Shown in pieces: positions 26,673-34,858 of a stretch of 38,119 nucleotides of DNA. The stretch is from Planctomycetota bacterium (lineage in GTDB: Bacteria > Planctomycetota > PUPC01 > JACPCR01). The notes beneath the pieces are model-generated. The model had not been told where the DNA came from. It did no database searches and saw only the letters and a list, made by a program, of their open reading frames with translations. The stretch covers positions 1-38,119 of the forward strand of contig JACPCR010000105.1 in the NCBI GenBank assembly GCA_016179685.1, in the 5' to 3' direction. Every line of letters begins with the position of its first letter. Position 1 is the first letter of the stretch. The translations under genes and the position numbers were made by a program.

Positions 26673-28064
26673 TCAACGATGTTCCCGATGGCCGCTCCCG
26701 CCGCGTTGACCCTGCGAACCCTGTCCCGGGTCGTGCTGGCGTGCCTCTCCGGGATGCCTCCCGTGTTCTCCCTCGGTCCGGCGCGCTTCGCTGGGCCCGT
26801 GTCCGTGCTCGGCTTCGTGCCCGCGCCGGCCACCGCCTCGATGCCGGCGTTCACGCTCATGGTCCCCTCTGCCTCCGGGCATCTCTTCTCGTCCGTCCAG
26901 GCGTCCGTGACTCCGCGGCCCGCGTTCGCCCCGGCCGCCCGGATACCCCTCGTTCTCCTGCACGAGGCGTCCCGCGGAAGCCTGACCGGAACCGATGCGC
27001 TGGATGGACTTGAGCTTCCACCGATCCTCGGGGCTGACGAAGGTGATGGCCACGCCGGAGCGGCCGGCCCGGCCGGTACGGCCGATGCGGTGCACGTAAC
27101 GCCGGGCGTCCCGCGGGATGCTGTAATTGATGACGTGGGAAACGACGTCGATATCCAGGCCGCGGGAGGCCACGTCCGTGGCGATGAGGGCCCTGAGACG
27201 GCGGCTGCGGAAACGTTCCATGACCTTGTTCCGGTGTTCCTGCGAGAAGTCGCCATGGAGAGCGGCGATGGGGTAGCCGCGGCCGAGAAGCCGCCGGGAG
27301 ACCACATCCACCTCTCGTTTGGTCTGGCAGAACACAAGATAGACGTTGAGGTTGTCTCCGTCCAGTATCTCGCAGAGCTTGTCGAGTTTCCGATCCGTGG
27401 GAACAGCGATGTACTGCTGATGGATTTCCGGCACGGTGGTGAGCCCTTCGATAGTGGAGACCTTGATGGGCCTGGACATGCAGGAATGGGCGAGGCGCTC
27501 CACCTCGGAGGGGAAGGTGGCGGAAAAGAGCATGGTCTGGCGCTCGGGCGGGCACTTCTTGAGAATCTCGCGGATGGCGTCGATGAAGCCCATGTCGAGA
27601 AGTTCATCGGCCTCATCCAGGACGAGGCGCTCGACCCACCCCAGGGTGAGAGTACGGGATTCGAGGTGGTCGAGGATTCGGCCCGGGGTGCCGACGACAA
27701 TCTGGCTTCCGCCACGGAGACAGAGAATCTGCTCCCCCATGTTTTCGCCGCCGATCACGAGCGCCACCCGAAGCCGCTTGGCCGCTGCAAAACGGTCGAA
27801 TTCTTTCTTGATCTGATGGGCCAGCTCGCGGGTGGGAGTGACGATCAGGGCCTGGACGCTGACGCGACCGGGATCGACTTTCTCCACGATGGGGAGGATG
27901 AAGGCCAGGGTCTTGCCCGTCCCCGTCTCGGCCTGCCCCATGACATCTCGACCTGCCATGAGATGCGGCAGGGCTTTCTGCTGGATTGGAGTGGGCTTGA
28001 CGAAGGCGCGTTCCCTGATGACAGCAAGGGTTTCCGGGCTCAGTCCAAATTCACGGAAGGGCAA
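26673..28064 (-). CDS. DEAD-box RNA helicase with basic glycine-rich tail
   Basis: A 463-residue ATP-dependent RNA helicase with all core motifs in order: Q motif KPTPIQQ, AETGTGKT, PTRELA, TPGR, DEAD, SAT, then VFCQTKREVDVV, ATDVASRGLDI and HRIGRTGRAG. The last ~100 residues are rich in Gly, Arg, Glu and His (repeated RGG/GGR-like), a disordered RNA-binding tail as in RhlE/CsdA relatives. It probably remodels structured RNA in ribosome assembly or decay. The start is TTG at 28064 with GAGGTGA five bases upstream, and the protein begins as in relatives (LPFREFGLS). It converges on nnrE with only 3 bases between stops. Confidence 0.92.
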   Translation of the reverse strand: MPFREFGLSPETLAVIRERAFVKPTPIQQKALPHLMAGRDVMGQAETGTGKTLAFILPIVEKVDPGRVSVQALIVTPTRELAHQIKKEFDRFAAAKRLRVALVIGGENMGEQILCLRGGSQIVVGTPGRILDHLESRTLTLGWVERLVLDEADELLDMGFIDAIREILKKCPPERQTMLFSATFPSEVERLAHSCMSRPIKVSTIEGLTTVPEIHQQYIAVPTDRKLDKLCEILDGDNLNVYLVFCQTKREVDVVSRRLLGRGYPIAALHGDFSQEHRNKVMERFRSRRLRALIATDVASRGLDIDVVSHVINYSIPRDARRYVHRIGRTGRAGRSGVAITFVSPEDRWKLKSIQRIGSGQASAGRLVQENEGYPGGRGERGPRSHGRLDGREEMPGGRGDHERERRHRGGGRRGHEAEHGHGPSEARRTEGEHGRHPGEARQHDPGQGSQGQRGGSGHREHR

Positions 28065-28162
28065 GGGGTCACCTCAGGGGAAAACAGGGTATGGGAGTGA
28101 ACAGCGCCAATTCCATTCCGGCCGCTCACCATCAGTGCGGGCCGGTTTGAGGCGGTGATTCG

Positions 28163-29239
28163 CTAAAGGTGGTAACCGAGGCGTTTCATGATGCGGTCGT
28201 CCTGACTCCAGCGTTCGCTGACGCGGACCTGGAGTTTGAGAAAAACGGGCTGGCCCAGGATTTTCTGGATTTCTTCGCGGGCCGCGATGCGGAGATTCCG
28301 GATCATCTGGCCCCGGTGGCCGATGACAATGCCTTTCTGGGACTCCCGATCGACGTGAATGGTCGCGTGGAGGTGAAGGGTCTCTTCTGAATCGTCGAAT
28401 TCTTCAATGGTGACGGCAGAATGATAGGGAATCTCCTGGCCGAGGAGAAGGAATATTTTCTCGCGGATGACCTCGGCGGCGAAAGACCGGTCCGTCTGGT
28501 CCGTGAACATCCCTTCAGGAAAATACGGCGGGCCTTCGGGCATGCGGCTCTTAGCCGCCTCGACCAGGGCGTCGATTCCCTCGCCGGTCCGGGCCGAGAT
28601 GACGAAGGACTCGTCGAAGGCCGCGTGCTGGCGGACCGCCTCGACGAGAGGCTGGAGGGCCTGGCGACCCGTGAAGTGGGCGATGACCGGCCCTTCGTCC
28701 AGGACGTCCACCTTGTTGATCACGAGAAATTTCGGGGTCCGGGTCCGGCTGAGATGTTCGAGGAGGAGGAGACTCTCATCGTCCAGGAAGAGGCCCTGGT
28801 CCCCCCGCGGGTAACCCAGCGACGCCGCCGGAGGCTCGAACAGGCAGAAGAGCAGGTCGGCGTCGTCGAGGGTGCGCAACGCCACCTGGACCATGTGCCG
28901 ATTGAGCGTGGTCGTGCCGCGATGCACTCCGGGGGTGTCCAGGAAAACCATCTGGCCGCCTTCGAAATGGAGAATGCCCATGATCTTGTCACGCGTGGTC
29001 TGAGGCTTGGGCGTGACGATGGCCACCTTCTCCCCAATAACACGGTTCAAAAAGGTGGACTTGCCCACGTTGGGCCGGCCGAGAATGCCGATGAAACCGG
29101 AGCGATAAGGGTGGCCGCCTGCTGCGGCGGCGTCGCCCGCCGCAGCAGGCGGGACTGAAGTATCCGCCGGGCTTCCGACGGTCGCCGGCAAGGTTCCTGT
29201 CGCCTTCATCGGCTCAGAATGCTCGTGGGTGTCAGTCAT
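28163..29239 (-). CDS. era: GTPase Era with N-terminal extension
   Basis: A 358-residue Era, about 55 longer than usual. G motifs: GRPNVGKST (G1), DTPG (G3), NKVD (G4), ISARTG (G5). The C-terminal KH domain carries VIGHRGQMIRNL and the protein ends RLGYHL. Era binds the 3' end of 16S rRNA and is needed for 30S maturation. The extra N-terminus (about 45 residues, Ala/Pro/Gly-rich) is partly encoded by a GC palindrome at 29115-29153, so it looks like an inserted repeat and not a domain. The ATG at 29239 (MTDTHEH) is chosen; the internal ATG at residue 11 is an alternative. It lies 23 bases downstream of the LDH2-family gene, so the two are probably cotranscribed. Confidence 0.93.
   Translation of the reverse strand: MTDTHEHSEPMKATGTLPATVGSPADTSVPPAAAGDAAAAGGHPYRSGFIGILGRPNVGKSTFLNRVIGEKVAIVTPKPQTTRDKIMGILHFEGGQMVFLDTPGVHRGTTTLNRHMVQVALRTLDDADLLFCLFEPPAASLGYPRGDQGLFLDDESLLLLEHLSRTRTPKFLVINKVDVLDEGPVIAHFTGRQALQPLVEAVRQHAAFDESFVISARTGEGIDALVEAAKSRMPEGPPYFPEGMFTDQTDRSFAAEVIREKIFLLLGQEIPYHSAVTIEEFDDSEETLHLHATIHVDRESQKGIVIGHRGQMIRNLRIAAREEIQKILGQPVFLKLQVRVSERWSQDDRIMKRLGYHL
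29115..29153. repeat. GC palindrome inside era coding sequence
   Basis: CCGCCTGCTGCGGCGG (29115-29130) pairs with the reverse-complementary arm at 29137-29152, with a short loop. The CGCCTGC..GCAGGCG ends recall the GCCTGC palindromes at 16298 and 38052. In frame it encodes Pro/Ala/Gly residues of the Era N-terminal extension. Confidence 0.7.
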
Positions 29240-29262
29240 GGATGGAATTGAGGGACATCCTT

Positions 29263-30333
29263 TCAGCCGGCTCGGGCATGGAGGGGAATCGGAGGGGTCA
29301 CGCCGAGCTCGGCAGCAAGAGTGCAAATCTGACGCCAGGTCTCTTCCTCGACCGGGATGCCATGAGCCCGGCGATGCCGAAGCGTGCGGAACTCGGGCTC
29401 GCCGGGCACGAGGACTTCCTGGAAGCCGGGTCGGGTCGGGCAGCTCTTCATGTAATCAATCAAGGCCTGGAGCTGGGGCTGGAACTCGGACCTGGGCAAG
29501 AAGGTCTCGATATCGAGAACGAGGGCAAAAATACCATTGCCAACCTGGGGCTTTTCGGGGCCGACGGTGCCCGTCCCGGTCAGGATGCCGCCGAGAATCT
29601 CGACCATGAGAGAGAGGGCGAAGCCCTTGTGGCCCATGGAGCCTCCCAGGGGCAGGAGCGCACCGGGCGGCGGTCCGTACAGGTCCCTCGGATCAGTGCT
29701 GGGCTGGCCGGCGGCATCAAGAATCCAGCCCTCGGGCAGCCGTTCGCCTCGGTTCAATTTGACGCGAACCTTGCCCTCGGGAGCGATGCTGGTGGTGAGG
29801 TCCAGGAGAAAAACTCCATCCTCTTTCCAGGGCGCGGCGAAACAGATGGGATTGGTGGCCAAGCGCGCAGCCGCGCCTCCAAAGGGTGCGACGTTCCCCC
29901 GCGCCCTGCCCGCATTCGCCACCAGCCAGCAGGCCAGCCCGGCCTCCGCCGCCTGCTGGGCATACTCGCCCATGCGGCCCGCATGGTTGCAGCGGCGAAC
30001 GGCAAGCTCCACCACGCCGCTTCTCCGGGCCTTCTCAATGGCCTTCTGCATGGCCGATCGGGCAGTCATCTGCCCGAAGTTCCAATGACCATCAACGAGG
30101 AGCAGGGTATCGGTCTCCCGGACGACCTCGAGGGGCGACCCTGGCACGATGTCTCCCTGGCGGATGGACCGGAGGTATTGCATGACGCGTATGACGCCGT
30201 GTGAGTCGTGTCCCAGGAGATTGGAAGTGACGAGGGAATCGGACACGATTTCCGCTTCGGAGGCGGATGCACCGGCGGCTTCGAAGAGGGCCGCGCAGAG
30301 CTGCTTCAACGGCTGTTCGGACAGAAGAGGCAA
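29263..30333 (-). CDS. LDH2/malate/ureidoglycolate dehydrogenase family oxidoreductase
   Basis: A 356-residue NAD(P)-dependent 2-hydroxyacid dehydrogenase of the LDH2 family (not related to classical LDH/MDH). Family landmarks: NLLGHDSHGV (residues 38-47, with the catalytic His), RRCNHAGRMGEYAQQA (113-128), TNPICFAAP, and GHKGFALSLMVEILGG. Members oxidise malate, lactate, sulfolactate or ureidoglycolate, or reduce 2-oxoacids or imino acids. The start is TTG at 30333, chosen because the N-terminus then aligns with the family; no good Shine-Dalgarno is visible. It precedes era by 23 bases. Its substrate might connect with the acid-sugar enolases nearby, but nothing in the sequence proves this. 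Confidence 0.88.
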   Translation of the reverse strand: MPLLSEQPLKQLCAALFEAAGASASEAEIVSDSLVTSNLLGHDSHGVIRVMQYLRSIRQGDIVPGSPLEVVRETDTLLLVDGHWNFGQMTARSAMQKAIEKARRSGVVELAVRRCNHAGRMGEYAQQAAEAGLACWLVANAGRARGNVAPFGGAAARLATNPICFAAPWKEDGVFLLDLTTSIAPEGKVRVKLNRGERLPEGWILDAAGQPSTDPRDLYGPPPGALLPLGGSMGHKGFALSLMVEILGGILTGTGTVGPEKPQVGNGIFALVLDIETFLPRSEFQPQLQALIDYMKSCPTRPGFQEVLVPGEPEFRTLRHRRAHGIPVEEETWRQICTLAAELGVTPPIPLHARAG

Positions 30334-30445
30334 GAGAAGAAGGGACCCCGATGAAGAAATTTGCCCGTGGGCACAAACCGGTTGCCGCCGCAGCTCAGAG
30401 CCGTGCCGCGGCGGATTCCATGCGATAGGCGGCGAAGCCGCAATC

Positions 30446-30491
30446 GGCGCTTGGGGGACAAACTTGAAAAAACTCTTATCCAGTTTCAGTT
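30446..30491. repeat. Dispersed short repeat GGCGCTTGGGG..CAAACTTGA, copy 1
   Basis: GGCGCTTGGGGG then ACAAACTTGAAAAAAC and TTTCAGTT. A closely similar block occurs at 32039-32087. It sits in the 242-base gap between the LDH2 start and the GlmU-like stop. The rest of the gap shows no gene. Confidence 0.5.
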
Positions 30492-30575
30492 ATCCTCGAA
30501 ATGATTATAGCGACATGAGCGTGCCGTTGCCCAGTCGCAACCCGAAGAACGAGTCATTCTCGGACTCAGACATTT

Positions 30576-31847
30576 TCAGAACGGCATGCCGTGCTGGCGT
30601 CTTTCGACGCTCGTCAATTCGAACACCTTGCGAAACAGCAGGTCCTCGGTCGGCGTGAGCTGAATCTTGCGGCGGGCCATGACACGCCGGGCCACCTCGA
30701 TGGCGCGGTCGATGTTGAACGTGGTGAAGGTCTCGCCAGCCGCGCCCCAGGAGAAGGATGGGACGTACTTGGGCGGAAAGCCAAACCCGAAGATGTTGCA
30801 GGCGAGGCCCACCACCGTCCCGGTATTGAACATCGAGTTGATGGCGCTCTTCGAGTGGTCGCCCATGGTCAGGCCGACGAACTGGGAGCCCGAGTCGACC
30901 GACTCGCCGTTGACCATGACCTTGACGCTGCCATACGTGTTCTTGAGGTCGCTGTTATTGGTGTCAGCGCCGAGGTTGACCCAGGTACCGAGGTAGGCGT
31001 GCCCGAGAAAGCCGCCGTGCTGCTTGTTGGAGTAGCCATGGATGATGGACTCCTCGACTTCCCCACCGACCTTGCAGACGGGTCCGATGGAGGTGTTTTC
31101 ATAGATTTCCGCGCCGACTTTAATCCAGGACCTGTCGCCCACGCAAACGGGGCCGATGAGCGTCGCTTGGGCAAAGATGCGAACGTTCTTGCCGATGTAA
31201 ATGGGACCGTCTTCGGCGTCGATGACCGTTCCAGGCTTAACCGTCGTCCCCTCATCGATGAAAATGTCATCCGGCTTGAGCAGGTGGACGCCATCGTGCA
31301 CCCGTCCGCGGATTCGGTCGGGCCCGCGTGCCCCGACGAGCGCCTCGAAGTCCCGGCGCAACTCTTCGCCGTTGCGCTGGACAAGATGCCAGGGATAGAC
31401 AATGAGGGGGACGTCCACTTCCTGCCGGGGAATCCCCTGGAAGTCGGCAAGGGAAAGAAGCCCCTGCAACTTGGTCTTGAGCCTCTCGAGATTCTGGCCG
31501 CTGACAAAGGCTGCGACGAGCTGGTCCTCCTTGACGTAGACCGTGTCCCTGTCGGCGGCGGGTGGAATCCGTTCGGCGAGGGACGGGCCAGCCATGACGC
31601 GGCCGTTCATGAACAGGCAGTGGGATGTGGAGATTTGATTGACCTGCACCCCAGGATTGCGTTCCCTCATGTACGCGGCGAGGTAGTCGCGGCAGTGAAG
31701 GGTAAGGGTCGCCCCAGGATAGGCGCGCAGGATTTTCTCCTTCAAAGAGCTGATGCCGCAGCGCAGGTTGCAGGTGGGTCGAAAAAACACGAGGGGAAGC
31801 AAACGGGAGCAGCCCGCGTCTTCAAAGATGCAGAGGTGGGGAGTCAT
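30576..31847 (-). CDS. GlmU-like sugar nucleotidyltransferase with left-handed beta-helix
   Basis: A 423-residue protein of the GlmU-related putative nucleotidyltransferase family (TIGR03991 type). The N-terminus begins a degenerate nucleotidyltransferase fold (LCIFEDAGCSRLLPLVFFRP, CNLRCGISSLKEKI). From about residue 185 hexapeptide repeats build a left-handed beta-helix (IFIDEGTTVKPGTVID, IYIGKNVRIFAQATLIGPV, GDRSWIKVGAEIY), ending in HGGFLGHAYLGTWVNLGA and NTYGSVKVMV. Its relatives probably transfer a nucleotidyl or acyl group to a sugar phosphate; the usual GG(x)GTRM signature of GlmU is absent, so classical GlmU activity is doubtful. The ATG at 31847 has GAGGCAG upstream. It is monocistronic as seen here. 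Confidence 0.82.
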   Translation of the reverse strand: MTPHLCIFEDAGCSRLLPLVFFRPTCNLRCGISSLKEKILRAYPGATLTLHCRDYLAAYMRERNPGVQVNQISTSHCLFMNGRVMAGPSLAERIPPAADRDTVYVKEDQLVAAFVSGQNLERLKTKLQGLLSLADFQGIPRQEVDVPLIVYPWHLVQRNGEELRRDFEALVGARGPDRIRGRVHDGVHLLKPDDIFIDEGTTVKPGTVIDAEDGPIYIGKNVRIFAQATLIGPVCVGDRSWIKVGAEIYENTSIGPVCKVGGEVEESIIHGYSNKQHGGFLGHAYLGTWVNLGADTNNSDLKNTYGSVKVMVNGESVDSGSQFVGLTMGDHSKSAINSMFNTGTVVGLACNIFGFGFPPKYVPSFSWGAAGETFTTFNIDRAIEVARRVMARRKIQLTPTEDLLFRKVFELTSVERRQHGMPF

Positions 31848-32038
31848 GGTGCTGCCTCGAACGTAGGAGTGGCTTCACAGCAGGCCCCGGAAGCCTGGGT
31901 ATCGGGACAAGACCGTACGAAAGATGGGAAATTGGACCAACCGCTCTCTTCATTCTGGCATCCGGATCGAAGAATGCCACCTGGATTGCTCGGCTTTCGG
32001 TGGTAAACTCAGCGGTGGAAGGATATCGAACCCGAATA

Positions 32039-32087
32039 GGCGCTTGGGGCGTCAAACTTGAGAAACCTTTTTTAGGTCTCAGTTGCG
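32039..32087 (+). repeat. Dispersed short repeat GGCGCTTGGGG..CAAACTTGA, copy 2
   Basis: GGCGCTTGGGGCGTCAAACT followed by TGAGAAACC, TTTTTTAGG and TCTCAGTTGCGC. It matches 30446-30491. It is located 84-132 bases before the glucarate-dehydratase-type start, inside the 31848-32170 gap between divergent genes, so a promoter or regulatory role is possible. The rest of the gap shows no gene. Confidence 0.5.
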
Positions 32088-32170
32088 CTTTTATTAAGGT
32101 TCCCGTTTCCCCGCCAGGGTGGATACTTCGCCGGCGGATATCTGCGGGCCAGGCCAGGGAATAAATACCT

Positions 32171-33352
32171 ATGAAGATTGCCGAGTTGAGAGTGACACCC
32201 GTGGCATTTGCAGACCCTCCTCTGAGAAACTCGACGGGGGTGCACGAGCCCTATGCCATCCGGACGATCGTGCAAGTCCGGACTGACGAGGGGCTGGAGG
32301 GGGCCGGGGAGACCTATGGCGGCCAGTCGATCGTGGAAGGGATCGAGGCCGCCCGGCCGCTTGTCATCGGCCAGAGTCCAACTCGGCTGGAGTGCATGCG
32401 AATGGCCATTCGGGACCCTCACGTATACAGCCCGATCGAGGTGGCCTGCTTGGACATTACAGGCAAGGCGATGGGGTTGTCCGTAAGTGAATTGCTCGGC
32501 GGCCCCATCCGGAATCAGGTCGAGTTCTCCGCGTATCTCTTTTATAAATACGAGGATGAAAATGACGATTGGGGTCGAGTCATGGACCCCGAAGCCATGC
32601 TGCGGGAGGCGAAACGGTTTCACCGGACGTGGGGCTTCAAGTGCCACAAGCTCAAGGGTGGCGTCCTCAAGCCGGAAGAGGAACTGGAAACGTTGCGGAT
32701 GCTCCGGGAGCATTTCGGGGATTCCCATCAGTTGCGCATCGATCCCAACGGGGTATGGGCGGTAGGCACCTCTATCCGGATGGGCAAGGCGATGGCGCAG
32801 TACAACATGGAGTATCTCGAGGACCCTTGTTCCGGAATGGCGCAGATGGCGGAGGTGCGAGAGAACGTCCCCGTGCCTCTATCGACGAACGGAGTCGTGA
32901 CAGCGTGGTCGCACTTCCCTGAAGCCGTGGAACTGGGGCCGGTCGACGTGGTCCTCAGCGATCACCACTACTGGGGCGGACTGGTGGCGACCAAGTATCT
33001 TGGCCACGTCTGCGAAGTACTTGGCCTGGGTGTCTCGATGCACAGCAACAGCCACCTCGGGGTCTCTCTGGCCGCTATGCTCCATGCCGCCGCGGTGACT
33101 CCGCAAATCACCTATGCGTGCGACTCGCACTACCCGTGGGTGAAAGAAGACGTGATCCGAGGCGAGATGTTTCGTTTCCAGGATGGGTGTCTGGACGTGC
33201 CGCGGGGGCCCGGCCTCGGTGTCGAGATTGATCCGGAAAAGCTCGGCCGGCTGCACGAAAAATATCTCCGGGCCAAACAGGCGCGGCGTGATGACCAGCG
33301 CTTGATTCGGACCTACGAGCCGAACTGGGTGAATCGATTCCCGCGGTGGTAG
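32171..33352 (+). CDS. Glucarate dehydratase-type enolase superfamily enzyme
   Basis: A 393-residue enzyme of the GlucD subgroup. Catalytic set: K160-L-K162 (HKLKGG), metal ligands D191 (IDPNG) and E217 (YLEDP), N240 (LSTNG) in the third metal position as in glucarate dehydratase, an Asp in SDHHYWGG, and the general base H291 in MHSNSHLGVSL. It should dehydrate a C6 aldarate or related acid sugar to the 2-keto-3-deoxy product; the exact sugar is unknown. The start has AGGGA about 12 bases upstream. It is followed after 110 bases by a Gfo/Idh/MocA oxidoreductase on the same strand. It belongs to a different subgroup from the enzyme encoded at 12270. Confidence 0.9.
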   Translation: MKIAELRVTPVAFADPPLRNSTGVHEPYAIRTIVQVRTDEGLEGAGETYGGQSIVEGIEAARPLVIGQSPTRLECMRMAIRDPHVYSPIEVACLDITGKAMGLSVSELLGGPIRNQVEFSAYLFYKYEDENDDWGRVMDPEAMLREAKRFHRTWGFKCHKLKGGVLKPEEELETLRMLREHFGDSHQLRIDPNGVWAVGTSIRMGKAMAQYNMEYLEDPCSGMAQMAEVRENVPVPLSTNGVVTAWSHFPEAVELGPVDVVLSDHHYWGGLVATKYLGHVCEVLGLGVSMHSNSHLGVSLAAMLHAAAVTPQITYACDSHYPWVKEDVIRGEMFRFQDGCLDVPRGPGLGVEIDPEKLGRLHEKYLRAKQARRDDQRLIRTYEPNWVNRFPRW

Positions 33353-33462
33353 GCCAGGAGGATTCGCGGCACAGCGTCAATCCTTCCTGCTGACGCCTTT
33401 CCATTTCGAGATTCGATCGGCACGGAAGTGATGGAAATCCCGAAACCTTAAAGGAAACTTCC

Positions 33463-34473
33463 ATGTCCCTGGGTCTTGCAGTGCTTGGCGGTGGACGCGT
33501 CGTCGGGGCTCATGCGGGGATACCCGCGCATTTTCCACAACTCCGCCTCGTGGGCATAGCCGAGCCGAATCGGGAACGGCATGCGCCGCTCGCTCAACAG
33601 TTCGGCTGCCCGATCTTCGAGAGTTCTGAGGAATTGATCCGGCGTGACGACGTTCATATCGTGGCCGTCTGCCTTCCGCACCACCTGCACCACCCGATGG
33701 CGCTGCGCGCCCTTGAGTCCGGCAAGCACGTGATGATCGAAAAGCCGATGGCACTGAACGCATCCCAGTGCGACGAGATTCTCGCCGCACAACGGCGTGC
33801 CGGTGTGAAACTCGCCATCGGTCACCATCACAACTTTGTTCCGGCCAACGTCGAGGCCCGGCGGCTCATTCAGTCGGGGCAGATCGGCCGCCTGGTCTTC
33901 GCCACGGATAGCTGGTTCAAGCCGTTCCACGAAGGCGTGCGACCACCTTGGTTTCTGGACCGGGAGTGCGGCGGCGGAATGTGGTGGATGAACGGCCCGC
34001 ACCACGTGGACCGGCTCAGGCGCATCATCGGCAGCCGGATCGTTTCGGTGAAGGCCAAGGTCAGCAGCGATATTTATGGGTACAGCGCCGCGGACAGCGG
34101 GATGGCGATGCTCCAGTTCGAAAACGGCGTCTATGCCACGATCACCCATGCCGGATACCGCTTCGGCACTTACCATTTCACGGCGGAGTTCACCGCCAGC
34201 CATGGCATCCTGAGGCTCTTGGACGAGAGACTTTTCTTGTGCCGTGGGAAAGAGTTTGAGGCGGTGGAGACGAAAGGGGAGGCGGTGCACCTGGCGCAGT
34301 GGCGAGATTTCCTCGAGGCCATCGAGACGGGCCGGCAACCGTTCGTAAACGGCGAGTACGGACGAGAGATCGTAGCGGCTTGCGAGGCCGCGGAACGATC
34401 CTCGGAGCTGGGCCGAGAGGTCCTGATGAAGGAGCTCGGCGAGTATCCCTGTTCATCAGCGCACCAGCGCTGA
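33463..34473 (+). CDS. Gfo/Idh/MocA family oxidoreductase
   Basis: A 336-residue NAD(P)-dependent sugar oxidoreductase. The N-terminal Rossmann motif reads LAVLGGGRVVGAHAG. HIVAVCLPHHLHHPMALRAL and the hallmark EKPMAL (about residues 93-98) follow, with the active-site GGGMWWMNGPHHVD segment at about 166-179. The C-terminal domain supplies the substrate pocket. AAAGGAAA precedes the ATG. The last ten codons (EYPCSSAHQR) and the stop are encoded by the left arm, loop and part of the right arm of a perfect hairpin, so the natural C-terminus was probably changed by that element. It is likely cotranscribed with the upstream enolase; together they suggest acid-sugar catabolism. Confidence 0.9.
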   Translation: MSLGLAVLGGGRVVGAHAGIPAHFPQLRLVGIAEPNRERHAPLAQQFGCPIFESSEELIRRDDVHIVAVCLPHHLHHPMALRALESGKHVMIEKPMALNASQCDEILAAQRRAGVKLAIGHHHNFVPANVEARRLIQSGQIGRLVFATDSWFKPFHEGVRPPWFLDRECGGGMWWMNGPHHVDRLRRIIGSRIVSVKAKVSSDIYGYSAADSGMAMLQFENGVYATITHAGYRFGTYHFTAEFTASHGILRLLDERLFLCRGKEFEAVETKGEAVHLAQWRDFLEAIETGRQPFVNGEYGREIVAACEAAERSSELGREVLMKELGEYPCSSAHQR

Positions 34474-34488
34474 TGAACAGGGATACTC
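34441..34488. repeat. Perfect 22-bp hairpin overlapping the oxidoreductase stop
   Basis: GAGTATCCCTGTTCATCAGC plus GC (34441-34462), loop ACCA, and a fully complementary right arm (34467-34488). The lower stem GAGTATCCCTGTTCA is the same as in other copies, while the apex reads TCAGCGC/GCGCTGA. It covers the last ten codons and the stop of the Gfo/Idh/MocA gene. Confidence 0.85.
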
Positions 34489-34808
34489 GATAGACAAGTT
34501 TGAGCGAAATACGTCAGCCCCAGTGTCCGTGTGTGAGAACCCCGCAAAGCCGGGTCGAGGCTGAGGGTCTCGCGACGTGCGGGGGGCGGCGGACCTCGGG
34601 GGCCCCACCGCACGGGCTCGTGCAGCGGTCACACGCCGCGAAGTGTGAGGGGATCGCTTGACCCTCGGAAACTGGGCCGGCGGACCTCGCGGGCTCGGTC
34701 GTGACCTATGCCCGCGGTCATCAGAATCCATCCAACTCCAGCGGCGGGGAGGCGCATGCTCGCTGGCCCGCTTCGGATGAGTTCTTTGATTTCGCCGGAG
34801 TCTCCCAA
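34489..34808. other. Intergenic region, no supported gene
   Basis: 320 bases between two hairpins. It contains a short direct repeat, GGCGGACCTCGGGGGC at about 34588 and GGCGGACCTCGCGGGC at about 34678, and many small complementary segments. No open frame with a ribosome site or recognisable protein is present, and I see no tRNA signature. Confidence 0.5.
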
Positions 34809-34809
34809 A

Positions 34810-34853
34810 GTATTCGGGTTTGGAAGTGCGGGTGCACTTCCAAACCCGAATAC
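34810..34853. repeat. Perfect 20-bp apex-family hairpin after pxpA
   Basis: GTATTCGGGTTTGGAAGTGC pairs fully with its complement at 34834-34853 around a GGGT loop. It begins six bases after the pxpA stop on the minus strand. Compared with the 34441 copy, most lower-stem bases differ, yet both arms changed together. Confidence 0.85.
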
Positions 34854-34858
34854 GAGGT

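Noticed and set aside
34489..34808. Possible tRNA or small RNA in the structured gap
   Set aside because: No GTTCRANNC T-loop or cloverleaf found; the paired segments are short and GC-driven.
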